Shown here one piece after another: positions 24,158 to 32,617 of a DNA stretch of 64,000 bases; the stretch's first letter is position 1; each line of letters opens with the position of its first letter. The translations under genes were made by a program, and so were the position numbers. The notes under the pieces were generated by a model, which was given only the letters and a program-made list of their open reading frames with translations, ran no database searches and was not told the DNA's origin. The stretch is taken from assembly GCA_934526065.1 (NCBI GenBank), contig CAKSZX010000006.1, positions 1 to 64,000 of the forward strand, written 5' to 3'. This stretch comes from an uncultured Oscillospiraceae bacterium (GTDB taxonomy: Bacteria; Bacillota; Clostridia; Oscillospirales; Ruminococcaceae).

Positions 24158-24790
24158 ATGGAAAGAAAAATTGCTAAGGATTTGCTGGATATTGAGGCTG
24201 TATTTTTAAGACCTAACGAACCTTTTACATGGGCATCAGGGATTAAAAGCCCTATTTACTGCGACAACCGTTTGACATTGTCATTCCCAAAGGTAAGAAC
24301 AGACATCGAGGACGGTCTTGCACGGCTTATTAAGAGAGAATACCCGGAATGTGAGGCTGTTTTCGGCACATCAACAGCAGGTATCGCACACGCAGCTATC
24401 GTTGCTGACAAAATGGGCTTGCCTATGGGCTATGTTCGTGCCAAAGCTAAGGATCACGGCCGTGAAAATCTTATCGAGGGCAAAGCTGTTCCCGGTTCAA
24501 AGGTTGTCGTTATCGAAGACCTTATTTCAACTGCAGGCAGCTGTGTTGACGTATGCGAAAACTTGCGTGCGGCAGGCTGCACCGTTTTGGGCATTGCTTC
24601 TATCTTTACATACGGTATGAAAAAGGCAGAGGACAGATTGAAAGAACACAACCTTGTAAACCACTCTTTGTCAAGCCTTGACACATTGGTTAAGGTTGCC
24701 GCCGAAAACGATATTATCGCAGAAAGCGACATCGAAAGAGTTTTGAAATTCCGTGCAAACCCATCTGATGAAAGCTGGATGGCAAAATAA
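24158..24790 (+). CDS. pyrE: Orotate phosphoribosyltransferase
   Basis: 210 residues; joins orotate and PRPP to OMP. PRPP-binding signature VVVIEDLISTAGS near residues 112-124, and the flexible-loop lysines in RAKAKDHGREN. Last gene of the pyrimidine run, 30 bases after pyrF, followed by a strong terminator. Confidence 0.97.
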   Translation: MERKIAKDLLDIEAVFLRPNEPFTWASGIKSPIYCDNRLTLSFPKVRTDIEDGLARLIKREYPECEAVFGTSTAGIAHAAIVADKMGLPMGYVRAKAKDHGRENLIEGKAVPGSKVVVIEDLISTAGSCVDVCENLRAAGCTVLGIASIFTYGMKKAEDRLKEHNLVNHSLSSLDTLVKVAAENDIIAESDIERVLKFRANPSDESWMAK

Positions 24791-24809
24791 TCTTTGCAAG
24801 TAAATAACG

Positions 24810-24838
24810 AAAGAGCCGCTTTATTGCGGCTCTTTTTG
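24810..24838 (+). terminator. Terminator of the pyrimidine operon
   Basis: AAGAGCCGC/GCGGCTCTT stem with a 6-base loop, then TTTTTG. Confidence 0.92.
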
Positions 24839-24985
24839 CGTTTAAAAGGGCGACAAGGCGCCAATTTTCTTTTGTGCCGGGTAAAATTTAAAAAAATGTC
24901 GGTATTTGTTCACAAACAGTCTTTTTATTATTGCGGTAATATGTTAAAATATAGATAAGTATAAGTATCTAAGGAGATAAACTAT

Positions 24986-25981
24986 ATGTCAGTTTTATTT
25001 ATAGCCGAGGCCGGGGTAAATCATAACGGTTCCCTTGAACTTGCAAAAAAAATGGCAGATGTTGCCAAGGAATGCGGTGCGGATATTGTAAAATATCAAA
25101 CCGCAAAGCCGGAACTTGTTATAAGCCAATTTGCACCTAAGGCGGAATACCAAAAAGAAACCACAGGCGAGGGCGAAAGTCAGCTTGATATGGTTAAAAA
25201 ATTGCACTTCGGGTTTGATGCTCACAGAGAATTGAAAGAGTATTGCGATTCCATCGGTATTATGTATCTTTCTACCCCTTTCGATATGGATTCTATCGAC
25301 TTTTTGCGGAGCTTGGATATGCCGGTTTGGAAAATTCCGTCAGGTGAGGTTACAAACCTGCCTTATCTTGAAAAAGTTGCAAAACAGAAAAAGCCTATAA
25401 TTATGTCAACGGGTATGTGCGAAATGGAAGAAATCCGTGCCGCCCTTGATATTCTGTATAAAAACGGAGCCGAAGATGTTACGGTTCTCCACTGCAACAC
25501 CGAATACCCTACCCCGTTGCCGGACGCAAATGTTCGTGCCATGCTTGATATACAAAGGGAGTTTGGCTGCAAAATAGGCTATTCCGACCACACATTAGGG
25601 GTTGCCGCTCCCTTGGCTGCGGTGGCTTTGGGTGCTACTGTAATCGAAAAGCATTTTACCCTTGATAAAAATATGCCGGGGCCGGATCAGCACGCCTCTA
25701 TGGAACCCGGTGATTTGAAATTCTTGATTAAAACAATAAGGGAAACAGAACAGGTTTTGGGCGACGGCGTTAAGCATGTAAGCGCCAGCGAGGGCAAAAA
25801 CAAGGCTGTTGCAAGAAAATCAATCGTGGCAAAGCGCCCGATTAAAGCCGGCGAAGAATTTACCGCAGAAAATCTTACGGTAAAACGCCCCGGAAACGGC
25901 GTAAGCCCTATGCGTTGGTACGAAGTTTTAGGCCAAAAGGCAAAACGTGATTTTGAATACGACGAATTGATAGAGCTTTGA
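24986..25981 (+). CDS. neuB: N-acetylneuraminate synthase (NeuB family)
   Basis: 331 residues; condenses an acetamido sugar such as ManNAc with phosphoenolpyruvate to a nonulosonic acid. TIM-barrel domain (about 1-260) with AEAGVNHNG, LSTPFD, KIPSGEVTN, LHCNTEYPTP, GYSDHTLG and EKHFTLD, and a C-terminal SAF (antifreeze-like) domain (about 275-331). First gene of a five-gene run. The next gene is a hydrolysing 2-epimerase, which points to ManNAc and hence Neu5Ac, though a legionaminic acid variant cannot be excluded by sequence reading alone. Confidence 0.93.
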   Translation: MSVLFIAEAGVNHNGSLELAKKMADVAKECGADIVKYQTAKPELVISQFAPKAEYQKETTGEGESQLDMVKKLHFGFDAHRELKEYCDSIGIMYLSTPFDMDSIDFLRSLDMPVWKIPSGEVTNLPYLEKVAKQKKPIIMSTGMCEMEEIRAALDILYKNGAEDVTVLHCNTEYPTPLPDANVRAMLDIQREFGCKIGYSDHTLGVAAPLAAVALGATVIEKHFTLDKNMPGPDQHASMEPGDLKFLIKTIRETEQVLGDGVKHVSASEGKNKAVARKSIVAKRPIKAGEEFTAENLTVKRPGNGVSPMRWYEVLGQKAKRDFEYDELIEL

Positions 25982-25984
25982 TAT

Positions 25985-27142
25985 ATGAAAAAGATAATGA
26001 TTGTCACCTCTACCCGTGCGGACTACGGGCTTTTGCGCCCGGTTATCCGCCGTGTGGCAGACAGCGATAAGCTGACTCTTTCTCTTGTTGTAACAGGCAC
26101 TCATCTGCTTAAAGAATACGGCGAAACGGTAAGTGAGATAATCGCCGACGGATTGCCCATAAGCCACAGAATAGATATTATGAAATTCGGTTTCGGCGAA
26201 AAGGAAACAGCTTTTACCATAGGTTACACAATACAGCGTTTTACGGAAATTTTTTCGGCGGACAGGCCGGATTTGCTTGTGGTTTTAGGTGACAGATACG
26301 AAATTTTTGCGGTTGTAACCGCCGGGGCGGCTCTTTCAATTCCCATAGCCCATATAAGCGGCGGGGATGTGACCTTTGGCGCAAAAGACGATTACTATCG
26401 CCACTGCATAACAAAAATGGCGAATTTGCATTTTCCCTCCTGTGCCGACAGCGCCAAAAGGGTAATTCAGCTTGGAGAAAATCCCTCAACGGTATTCAAT
26501 GTTGGCGGCCTCGGCAATGAGAATATAAAAAATATTCGGTTGATGTCTTTGCCTGAACTTGAGGAGAGCTTAGGTTTCAAAAATTTACAGCCCTTTGCCT
26601 TGATAACATATCACCCGGAGACAAAAGAGGGTTCAACCCCACGGGAGGATATGGCTGGGCTTTTACAGGCTTTAAAAGAGACAGACATAAATCTGATTTT
26701 TACAAAATCTAACGCCGACGCCGGCGGAGATATTTTGAACAAAGCCGTAGACGAATTTTGTCTGCAAAATCAAGAAAGGTCAAAGGCATTTTTCTCTTTG
26801 GGGCTTAAAAGGTATCTTTCGGCAATGAAGTACGCCCGGGTTGTTGTGGGCAATTCATCTTCCGGAGTTGTGGAAACACCGGCATTCGGCACCCCTACCG
26901 TAAACATCGGGGACAGGCAAAAGGGGCGTTTTATTGCCGAAAATGTAATTTGCACCGGCACCGACAAGGCGGATATTGCCCGGGGAATAAAAAAGGCACT
27001 TTCGCCCGAATTTAAAAATATATGTAAAACCGTTACAAATCCATATGACCGGGGAGTTACCCCCAGCCGGGAAATTGTAAAAACAATCACCGAATATGTG
27101 TACTCGCCGCACACCACGGCAAAAGAATTTTATGATTTATAA
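25985..27142 (+). CDS. neuC: UDP-N-acetylglucosamine 2-epimerase (hydrolysing), NeuC family
   Basis: 385 residues; releases ManNAc from UDP-GlcNAc (or a 2,4-diacetamido analogue in the legionaminic pathway). Two Rossmann domains of the GT-B-like epimerase fold. VLGDRYEIFA, HISGGDVTFGA, THPET (as TYHPETKEGS) and GNSSSGVVETP are the usual landmarks. It starts 4 bases after neuB. The substrate form decides whether the pathway gives Neu5Ac or legionaminic acid; no GDP-sugar genes are present nearby, favouring the simple Neu5Ac route. Confidence 0.92.
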   Translation: MKKIMIVTSTRADYGLLRPVIRRVADSDKLTLSLVVTGTHLLKEYGETVSEIIADGLPISHRIDIMKFGFGEKETAFTIGYTIQRFTEIFSADRPDLLVVLGDRYEIFAVVTAGAALSIPIAHISGGDVTFGAKDDYYRHCITKMANLHFPSCADSAKRVIQLGENPSTVFNVGGLGNENIKNIRLMSLPELEESLGFKNLQPFALITYHPETKEGSTPREDMAGLLQALKETDINLIFTKSNADAGGDILNKAVDEFCLQNQERSKAFFSLGLKRYLSAMKYARVVVGNSSSGVVETPAFGTPTVNIGDRQKGRFIAENVICTGTDKADIARGIKKALSPEFKNICKTVTNPYDRGVTPSREIVKTITEYVYSPHTTAKEFYDL

Positions 27143-27152
27143 GGAGATAACT

Positions 27153-28130
27153 ATGAAAGCACTTATTGTGGGCCTTGGCTCAATGGGCAAGAGAAGAATT
27201 CGCCTTTTAAGAGGCATCGACAAAAACGCAGAGATAATCGGCGTTGACACAAACCCGGAGCGCAGAGCTCAGGTAGAGGAAATGGGCTGCAAAACCTACC
27301 GGACCATAGAAGAAGCGGCGGCGGAAAAGCCGGAGGCGGCTTTTGTTTGCACATCGCCGGTTGCCCACTATCCTATAATCAAAGACCTTTTAAGCTATAA
27401 AATAAACACATTTACGGAACTTAATTTGGTTTCTGACGGTTATCAGGAACTTATGTCCGCCGCAAAAGAAAACAACACGGTTTTGTTCCTTTCAAGCACC
27501 ATGCTTTACAGAGGTGAAATAAACTATATACAAAACCGAGTTAAAAACTTTGACAAGCCGGTAAGCTATATTTATCACATCGGCCAGTATCTGCCCGATT
27601 GGCACCCTTGGGAAAGTTACAAAAACTTTTTTGTAAGCAATAAGCGCACAAACGGCTGCCGTGAACTTTTCGGTATAGAGCTGCCTTGGATAATAGAAAC
27701 TTTCGGTAAAATCAAGGAAATTTACAGCACCGCCGATAAGATGACCGATTTGGAAATCGACTTTCCGGACAGATTTTTTGTTACAATCACCCATGAAAAC
27801 GGCACAAAAGGCATTTTGGCAATAGATGTTGTAAGCCCTAAGGCTGTGAGAAACCTGGAAGTTTTCGGCGAAGGTATGCACCTTTTCTGGGAGGGCAACC
27901 CGAAAACCTTGTATGACTTCAATGTAGAAACGAAGGAAAAAGAATTTATAAACACTTACGAAAGCTTCGAACACGATTCAAGATACTCCGACAATATTGT
28001 AGAAAATGCCTATGTTGATGAAATGCAGAACTTTATAGGGGTTATAAAAGGCTTGGAGCAACCGAAATACTCCTATGAGAAAGACCTTTACACCATTAAA
28101 ATTATGGACGAAATCGAGGGTATAAAGTAA
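27153..28130 (+). CDS. Gfo/Idh/MocA-family oxidoreductase, atypical (no EKP motif)
   Basis: 325 residues from the ATG at 27153 (AAGGAG upstream); an in-frame start 57 bases earlier lies within neuC. The NAD-binding Rossmann motif is GLGSMGKRR (residues 7-15). Where the family has its catalytic EKP, this protein reads TELNL (Glu89-Leu90-Asn91), so the conserved lysine is missing. The C-terminal alpha/beta domain is present (HIGQYLPDWHPW, EIDFPDRF). It lies in the sialic acid gene run and overlaps the next oxidoreductase by one base. It may act on a nonulosonic acid precursor or product, or may have a non-redox role. Confidence 0.8.
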   Translation: MKALIVGLGSMGKRRIRLLRGIDKNAEIIGVDTNPERRAQVEEMGCKTYRTIEEAAAEKPEAAFVCTSPVAHYPIIKDLLSYKINTFTELNLVSDGYQELMSAAKENNTVLFLSSTMLYRGEINYIQNRVKNFDKPVSYIYHIGQYLPDWHPWESYKNFFVSNKRTNGCRELFGIELPWIIETFGKIKEIYSTADKMTDLEIDFPDRFFVTITHENGTKGILAIDVVSPKAVRNLEVFGEGMHLFWEGNPKTLYDFNVETKEKEFINTYESFEHDSRYSDNIVENAYVDEMQNFIGVIKGLEQPKYSYEKDLYTIKIMDEIEGIK

Positions 28131-29053
28131 TGAAAGTTTTATTTGTGGGCATTGGCAGTATCGGCACACGCCACTTGAAAAATTTGCACACCGTAGCAAA
28201 TGAGAGGGGTTTGACGCTTGATGTTACCGCCCTGCGCTCATCAGGCAGGGAATTGCCGGCGGAAACCGCTCGGCTTTTAAACAGGCAAATTTCCGCTTTG
28301 GACGATACCGTCTACGACCTGGCTTTTATAACAAATCCAACCACCTTGCACCACAAGGCCTTGGAGGATTTAAAGGGCAAGGCAAATTTCTTTTTTATCG
28401 AAAAGCCGATTTTTGAAGATTGCATTTATGATTTAAATGCCCTGGGCTTAAACGAAAAAAACGCTTATGTGGCCTGCCCTATGCGCTATTGTGGCGCCTA
28501 TATGAAGTTGAAAGAACTTTTAAAGGATAAAAAGCCTTTTTCGGTCAGAATAATATGTTCAAGCTATCTGCCGGGTTGGCGCCCCAATACCGACTACCGC
28601 AAAAACTATTCTGCTATAAAGGCCTTAGGCGGCGGTGTTACCATTGATTTGATACATGAATTGGACTATATGACGGATCTGTTCGGCTTCCCGGAAGAAA
28701 GTTATAACTTTAAAGGCAAATATTCGGATTTGGAAATCGACAGCGACGATTTGTCCGTTTATATTTCGAGATACAAGGATAAAATTTGCGAAGTACATCT
28801 GGATTACTTCGGCAGAGAGTATCGCCGCACATGTGAGGTATTTTTGCCTGAGGGAACAATGGAGGCGGAGTTTGGCAAGGGCAGCGTAAAACTGCCGGAC
28901 GGCAGGGTTATAAACTGCAACGAAGAGGCCAATCGGCGCTTTGTCCGTGAAATGCGCAATGTTCTTGACATAATGGCGGGCAAGGCGGAAAACATAAACG
29001 ATGTTTATAAGGCAAATAAAGTTCTTGCACTGACATTGGGAAAAGAGGTTTAA
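28130..29053 (+). CDS. Gfo/Idh/MocA-family oxidoreductase
   Basis: 307 residues; the second oxidoreductase of the pair, distantly similar to the first. NAD-binding motif GIGSIGTRH (7-15), and the standard EKP motif at residues 91-93 (FIEKPIFED). A matching SSYLPGWRPNTDYR segment corresponds to QYLPDWHPW of its neighbour. It overlaps the previous gene by one base (TAATG). Together they could form a hetero-oligomer acting on the acetamido sugar or the nonulosonic acid; the reaction is unknown. Confidence 0.83.
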   Translation: MKVLFVGIGSIGTRHLKNLHTVANERGLTLDVTALRSSGRELPAETARLLNRQISALDDTVYDLAFITNPTTLHHKALEDLKGKANFFFIEKPIFEDCIYDLNALGLNEKNAYVACPMRYCGAYMKLKELLKDKKPFSVRIICSSYLPGWRPNTDYRKNYSAIKALGGGVTIDLIHELDYMTDLFGFPEESYNFKGKYSDLEIDSDDLSVYISRYKDKICEVHLDYFGREYRRTCEVFLPEGTMEAEFGKGSVKLPDGRVINCNEEANRRFVREMRNVLDIMAGKAENINDVYKANKVLALTLGKEV

Positions 29054-29057
29054 TTTT

Positions 29058-29816
29058 ATGAAAAATGTTTTGATAACAATTTGCGGCCGTGCAGGCAGTA
29101 AAGGGTTTAAAAATAAAAATTTAAAGGTGTTTTTGGACAAGCCTCTTGTTTACTACACACTGCGGTCGGCTTTTGATTTTAAAGAAAGGGTAAAAGACGC
29201 TGATGTTGATATTGCACTTAATACCGACAGTCGGCTTTTACAAAATTTGGTTTTGGAAAAGTACCCCGAAACGGAAAAAGTGGATCGCCCGGAGGAACTT
29301 GCCGGGGATATTGTGCCTAAAATGGCGGTGTTCCAATACACTTTAAAATATATGGAGCAAAAATACAAAAAAACCTATGATTATCTTATCGACCTTGATA
29401 TAACAAGCCCGTTAAGACAAATAGACGATGTGCTTTCCGCCTATGAAATGAAACTTTCAAGGCCGGATGCGGGGCTTGTATTCTCAGGTTGCCCATCACG
29501 CCGCAATCCGTATTTTAATATGGTAAAAACCGCCGGCGACCATGTGGAAAAAGTTATCGAAAGTCCCTTTACCGCCCGCCAGCAAGCGCCTTCTGTTTAC
29601 GATTTAAACGCTTCTATATATGTTTTTAACGCCGACTTTTTAAAGACAAATACAACAGGTATCCTTTGGGAGACAAAGTGCCTTGTTTACGAAATGCGTG
29701 ACACGGCTGTTTTGGACATAGACAGCGAAGAGGACTTTGAGATGATGCAGCTTATCGGCGGTTATCTGTTTGAAAATGTCCCCGGCTTTAAAAAGGTCAG
29801 GGAACTTATAAGATAA
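29058..29816 (+). CDS. neuA: Acylneuraminate cytidylyltransferase family protein (CMP-sugar synthetase)
   Basis: 252 residues; activates the nonulosonic acid with CTP. The nucleotide-binding motif is ICGRAGSKGFKNKN near residues 8-21, a variant of the usual PARGGSKG. DLDITSPLR corresponds to the conserved LQPTSPLR, and SRRNPYFNMV follows. Last gene of the cluster, 4 bases after the oxidoreductase. No sialyltransferase or polysaccharide polymerase is adjacent, so the CMP-sugar must be used by enzymes encoded elsewhere. Confidence 0.88.
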   Translation: MKNVLITICGRAGSKGFKNKNLKVFLDKPLVYYTLRSAFDFKERVKDADVDIALNTDSRLLQNLVLEKYPETEKVDRPEELAGDIVPKMAVFQYTLKYMEQKYKKTYDYLIDLDITSPLRQIDDVLSAYEMKLSRPDAGLVFSGCPSRRNPYFNMVKTAGDHVEKVIESPFTARQQAPSVYDLNASIYVFNADFLKTNTTGILWETKCLVYEMRDTAVLDIDSEEDFEMMQLIGGYLFENVPGFKKVRELIR

Positions 29817-29897
29817 ACCTAAGCCACAAGTTGAAAAAATAAAGAATATGAATAGTATTGTAGTTGATAATTTATTTAATTAAAATGAATTAGATAT

Positions 29898-29926
29898 TTG
29901 ATTTTTATTTAAAATAATGCTATAAT
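29898..29926 (+). promoter_or_regulatory. Promoter of the CarD-type regulator
   Basis: TTGATT (29898-29903), 17-base spacer, TATAAT (29921-29926), 38 bases before the start codon. Confidence 0.7.
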
Positions 29927-29963
29927 ATTTATATAATAATAAAAAAGATTAGGGGGCTTAATA

Positions 29964-30473
29964 ATGTATAAAACTGATGACATTATCTTTTTCGGATCTA
30001 CGGGTGTGTGCCGTGTAGTATCGGTGGGGGAACCGGCCATTGCCGGTATGCCGTCAGGGGTTGATTACTATACATTACAGCCGCTTTCCCAAAGCCACAG
30101 AGAAATGATTTATGTGCCTACAAACACAAAGGCGTTTATTCGCTCTACAATCACCCCTCGGCAGGCTCAGGATTACATATCAGCCGTAAAGGATATTAAA
30201 CCGGTGTTTCCTCAAAGCCGCAATCCAAAGGCGGTGCAGGACTTTTACTCCGCCCTTATTTCAACTTATAACTGCCACGATTTGCTTGTGGTTATTGTAA
30301 GTCTTATGAATAAAAAGAAAGAGTGTCGGCGGAAAAATAAATCCTTAAACCAAACCCAAACCACTTTTTTGAAAAGGCGGCAGGAAATGGTTTACAACGA
30401 GTTTTCCTATGTTTTGGACAAGCCTTTTGACTTGGTTGCCAAAATGGTTGAGGACGAAATTGTTTACCGATGA
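29964..30473 (+). CDS. CarD-type RNA polymerase-interacting regulator
   Basis: 169 residues. The N-terminal domain (about 1-60) is the CarD/TRCF RNA polymerase-interacting fold: DIIFFGSTGVCRVVSVGEP, DYYTLQPL, MIYVPT. The C-terminal part (about 75-169) is helical and basic, including KKKECRRKNKS and a helix FLKRRQEMVYNEFSYVLDKPF. Members bind the polymerase beta subunit and stabilise open promoter complexes. It is monocistronic between a clear promoter and a terminator. Which of the CarD paralogues it is cannot be told here. Confidence 0.85.
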   Translation: MYKTDDIIFFGSTGVCRVVSVGEPAIAGMPSGVDYYTLQPLSQSHREMIYVPTNTKAFIRSTITPRQAQDYISAVKDIKPVFPQSRNPKAVQDFYSALISTYNCHDLLVVIVSLMNKKKECRRKNKSLNQTQTTFLKRRQEMVYNEFSYVLDKPFDLVAKMVEDEIVYR

Positions 30474-30492
30474 TATACATATAATAAAATTT

Positions 30493-30518
30493 AAAGCAGG
30501 GGCGACCCTGCTTTTGTT
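30493..30518 (+). terminator. Terminator after the CarD-type gene
   Basis: AAAGCAGGG/CCCTGCTTT stem with a 4-base loop, then TTGTTGTTT. Confidence 0.88.
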
Positions 30519-30536
30519 GTTTTACAGCGGAAAGTC

Positions 30537-30755
30537 GGAGGGATTGACTTTCATAAAACAAGTTGATTTGTAGACAAATATCGGATGCAAGCAAAATGTT
30601 AATCAATCTCTCAGTCAGCTACCGCTGACAGCTCTCTTTACCAAAGAGAGCCGAAAGATGCGTATTTATTTGAAATACTGTTTTATGCCGGAAACCATTT
30701 TAAGTAATTTATAAAATGGCGGTCAATGACCGCCGCTACGTGTTATTTATAAGTT
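30537..30755. repeat. Dispersed repeat, long type B copy 1
   Basis: About 215 bases nearly identical to 31061-31279 (offset 524). It begins GGAGGGATTGACTTTCATAA, passes through the double hairpin also seen at 803-900, and ends with GCGGTCAATGACCGCCGCTAC, itself a palindrome. No reading frame of note; the 30474-31422 interval carries no gene and consists almost wholly of these repeats. Confidence 0.85.
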
Positions 30756-30807
30756 GTTGTTATCGGTTACAAAATAACAGTTCCAAAACCAATAATAGAT
30801 TGTTGTC

Positions 30808-30965
30808 ACTGTTAAGGGAAAATGTCACGCTCTGCGTGACAAAAGGATTGTTAAAGCAAATTGTTTATATTAACTTTTTGTTATGAACAAATATATTTGT
30901 AAAATCAAGCCGTAGGGGCGTTCATTGAACGCCTATGCAAACCGCAGGTTTGCACACAGACAATC
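30808..30965. repeat. Dispersed repeat, type C copy
   Basis: Diverged copy of the 541-690 element: TGTCACGCTCTGCGTGACA hairpin, T-rich middle, then CCGTAGGGGCGTTCATTGAA and the CAAACCGCAGGTTTGCA palindrome. It lies between the two long type B copies. Confidence 0.75.
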
Positions 30966-31060
30966 TGTTTACATCAAATTACGGGTAAAAATAACAACCC
31001 CAAAAATCCGCAACCTTGCCGCCCTTTGGTAAAGGGAGGTGATTTTTCGTAAGAAAAATC

Positions 31061-31279
31061 GGAGGGATTGACTTTCATAAAACAAGTTGATTTGTAAACA
31101 AATATCGGATGTAATCAAAATGTTAATCAATCTCTCAGTCAGCTGCCGCTGACAGCTCTCTTTACCAAAGAGAGCCGAAAGATGCGTATTTATTTGAAAT
31201 ACTGTTTTATGCCGGAAACCATTTTAAGCAATTTACAAAATAGCGGTCAATGACCGCCGCTACGGGTTACTTAGCATAC
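31061..31279. repeat. Dispersed repeat, long type B copy 2
   Basis: Second long copy, differing from 30537-30755 by scattered single bases. In both, the first stem reads GTCAGC/GCTGAC, with only the loop differing (TACC versus TGCC). It is preceded at about 31018-31060 by GCCCTTTGGTAAAGGGAGGTG and an AAAAATC-containing hairpin, which look like part of a related element read in the opposite direction. Confidence 0.85.
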
Positions 31280-31422
31280 CATATAGCCAAGGCAAAATAA
31301 ATTAGTTCGGTTACCAAATTTTTCCTCAACTTTTTGTGGATATTATTTAAAAGTTCTTTTTTTATTGAAAACTAAACCGAATAATGCTATATTATAGTTA
31401 ATAAAGAAAAGGAGCAGTGACG

Positions 31423-32529
31423 ATGATAAATCAAGAATTAGTTAAAAAACTTGCATCTCAGCTTAAAAAAGACGGCGTGGACGCAATTATGATTGCCCCC
31501 GGTGCGGATATGGTATTTTTGCTTGGCCACAAGCCTTTGCTTTGCGAGCGCTACCAGGCTTTGTTTGTAAAAAGCGACGAAACGTGCTTTTACATCTGTA
31601 ACGCCCTGTACACCGATGAGGTAAGCGACTTTGTGGACGGCGCAAAAATTTATTCCTGGCACGACCGGGACGGCTTTGAAAAAACCGTTAAAAAGGCATT
31701 TGAAGAACAGGGGCTTGTAGGCAAAACCGTTGCCATAAACGGAAATGTCCGTGCCTTTAACCTTATAAAGGCGCAAAATGCGGTGGATTTTAAAGCCGTT
31801 GACGGCAAGGATTACATCGAGCTTACGAGAATAATCAAAACCCCGGAAGAACTTGAAAATCTGCGCAAATCCTCTCTTATTGCCGACAAGGCCTTTGAGG
31901 AAATTAAAAAATTCATCAAACCGGGTGTCACCGAAAAAGATATAAACGATGAGTTAACCCGCATTATGATGGAAAACGGCGCCGACTACACATGGGGCGG
32001 TATAGTTGCCGTTGACGGCAACGCCGCACTGCCACACTATATGGGCAACAGCGGTGTTGTTGGCAAAAAAGCCATTGTGCTTATGGACTACGGCTGCATC
32101 TACAAGGGAATGTTTTCCGATACCACAAGAACCGTTTTTGTGGGCAGAGCCACCGAGAGAGAAAAAGAAATTTACAACATTGTTTTACAGGCAAATTTAG
32201 CCGGTGAAAAGGCGGCAAAGAACGGAGCGTGGATTCCGGATGTGGACGCCGCCGCAAGAAAAGTTATTGCCGACCGGGGCTACGGCCCACGGTTTAACCA
32301 CCGTTTAGGTCACGGCATAGGTTATGCGGAACACGAAGCACCGTACATAAGGGGCGATTACGAAATGCACCTTGCGCCGGGCATGGCTTTCTCCTGTGAG
32401 CCGGGTATCTACCTTAAAGACGATATAGGCATAAGAATAGAAGATGTTGTAATAATCAACGAAAAAGGCGAAACGGAAGTTTTAAACCACACAAGCAAGG
32501 AACTTTGCGAATTGTGCGTTGATGACTAA
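31423..32529 (+). CDS. M24-family aminopeptidase (Xaa-Pro peptidase type)
   Basis: 368 residues from the ATG at 31423, with AAAAGGAG ending 8 bases before; a GTG six bases earlier is a less likely start. The N-terminal creatinase-like domain (about 1-130) is followed by the pita-bread catalytic domain with the five metal ligands in DYGCIYKGMFSDTTR (two Asp), GHGIGYAEHEAP (His), SCEPGIY (Glu) and GIRIEDVV (Glu). It removes N-terminal residues next to proline from peptides in the cytosol. Single-gene unit ending in a terminator. Confidence 0.9.
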   Translation: MINQELVKKLASQLKKDGVDAIMIAPGADMVFLLGHKPLLCERYQALFVKSDETCFYICNALYTDEVSDFVDGAKIYSWHDRDGFEKTVKKAFEEQGLVGKTVAINGNVRAFNLIKAQNAVDFKAVDGKDYIELTRIIKTPEELENLRKSSLIADKAFEEIKKFIKPGVTEKDINDELTRIMMENGADYTWGGIVAVDGNAALPHYMGNSGVVGKKAIVLMDYGCIYKGMFSDTTRTVFVGRATEREKEIYNIVLQANLAGEKAAKNGAWIPDVDAAARKVIADRGYGPRFNHRLGHGIGYAEHEAPYIRGDYEMHLAPGMAFSCEPGIYLKDDIGIRIEDVVIINEKGETEVLNHTSKELCELCVDD

Positions 32530-32546
32530 AATAAAAATTTAATAAA

Positions 32547-32590
32547 AAATCACCGTCTTTGGAAAATCCCGAGACGGTGATTTTGTTTTT
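32547..32590 (+). terminator. Terminator after the M24 peptidase
   Basis: AAATCACCGTCT/AGACGGTGATTT stem, 13-base loop, then TTGTTTTTG. It also faces the convergent membrane protein gene. Confidence 0.85.
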
Positions 32591-32617
32591 GACATTTTGC
32601 AATTTCAATGTCAAAAA

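Noticed and set aside
24986..29816. Full legionaminic or pseudaminic acid pathway
   Set aside because: No dehydratase, aminotransferase, acetyltransferase or GDP-sugar genes are present; the plain ManNAc to CMP-Neu5Ac route fits better, with the oxidoreductases unexplained.
30474..31422. Insertion sequence or degraded mobile gene
   Set aside because: No transposase-like frame on either strand; the stretch is composed of short palindromic repeats.
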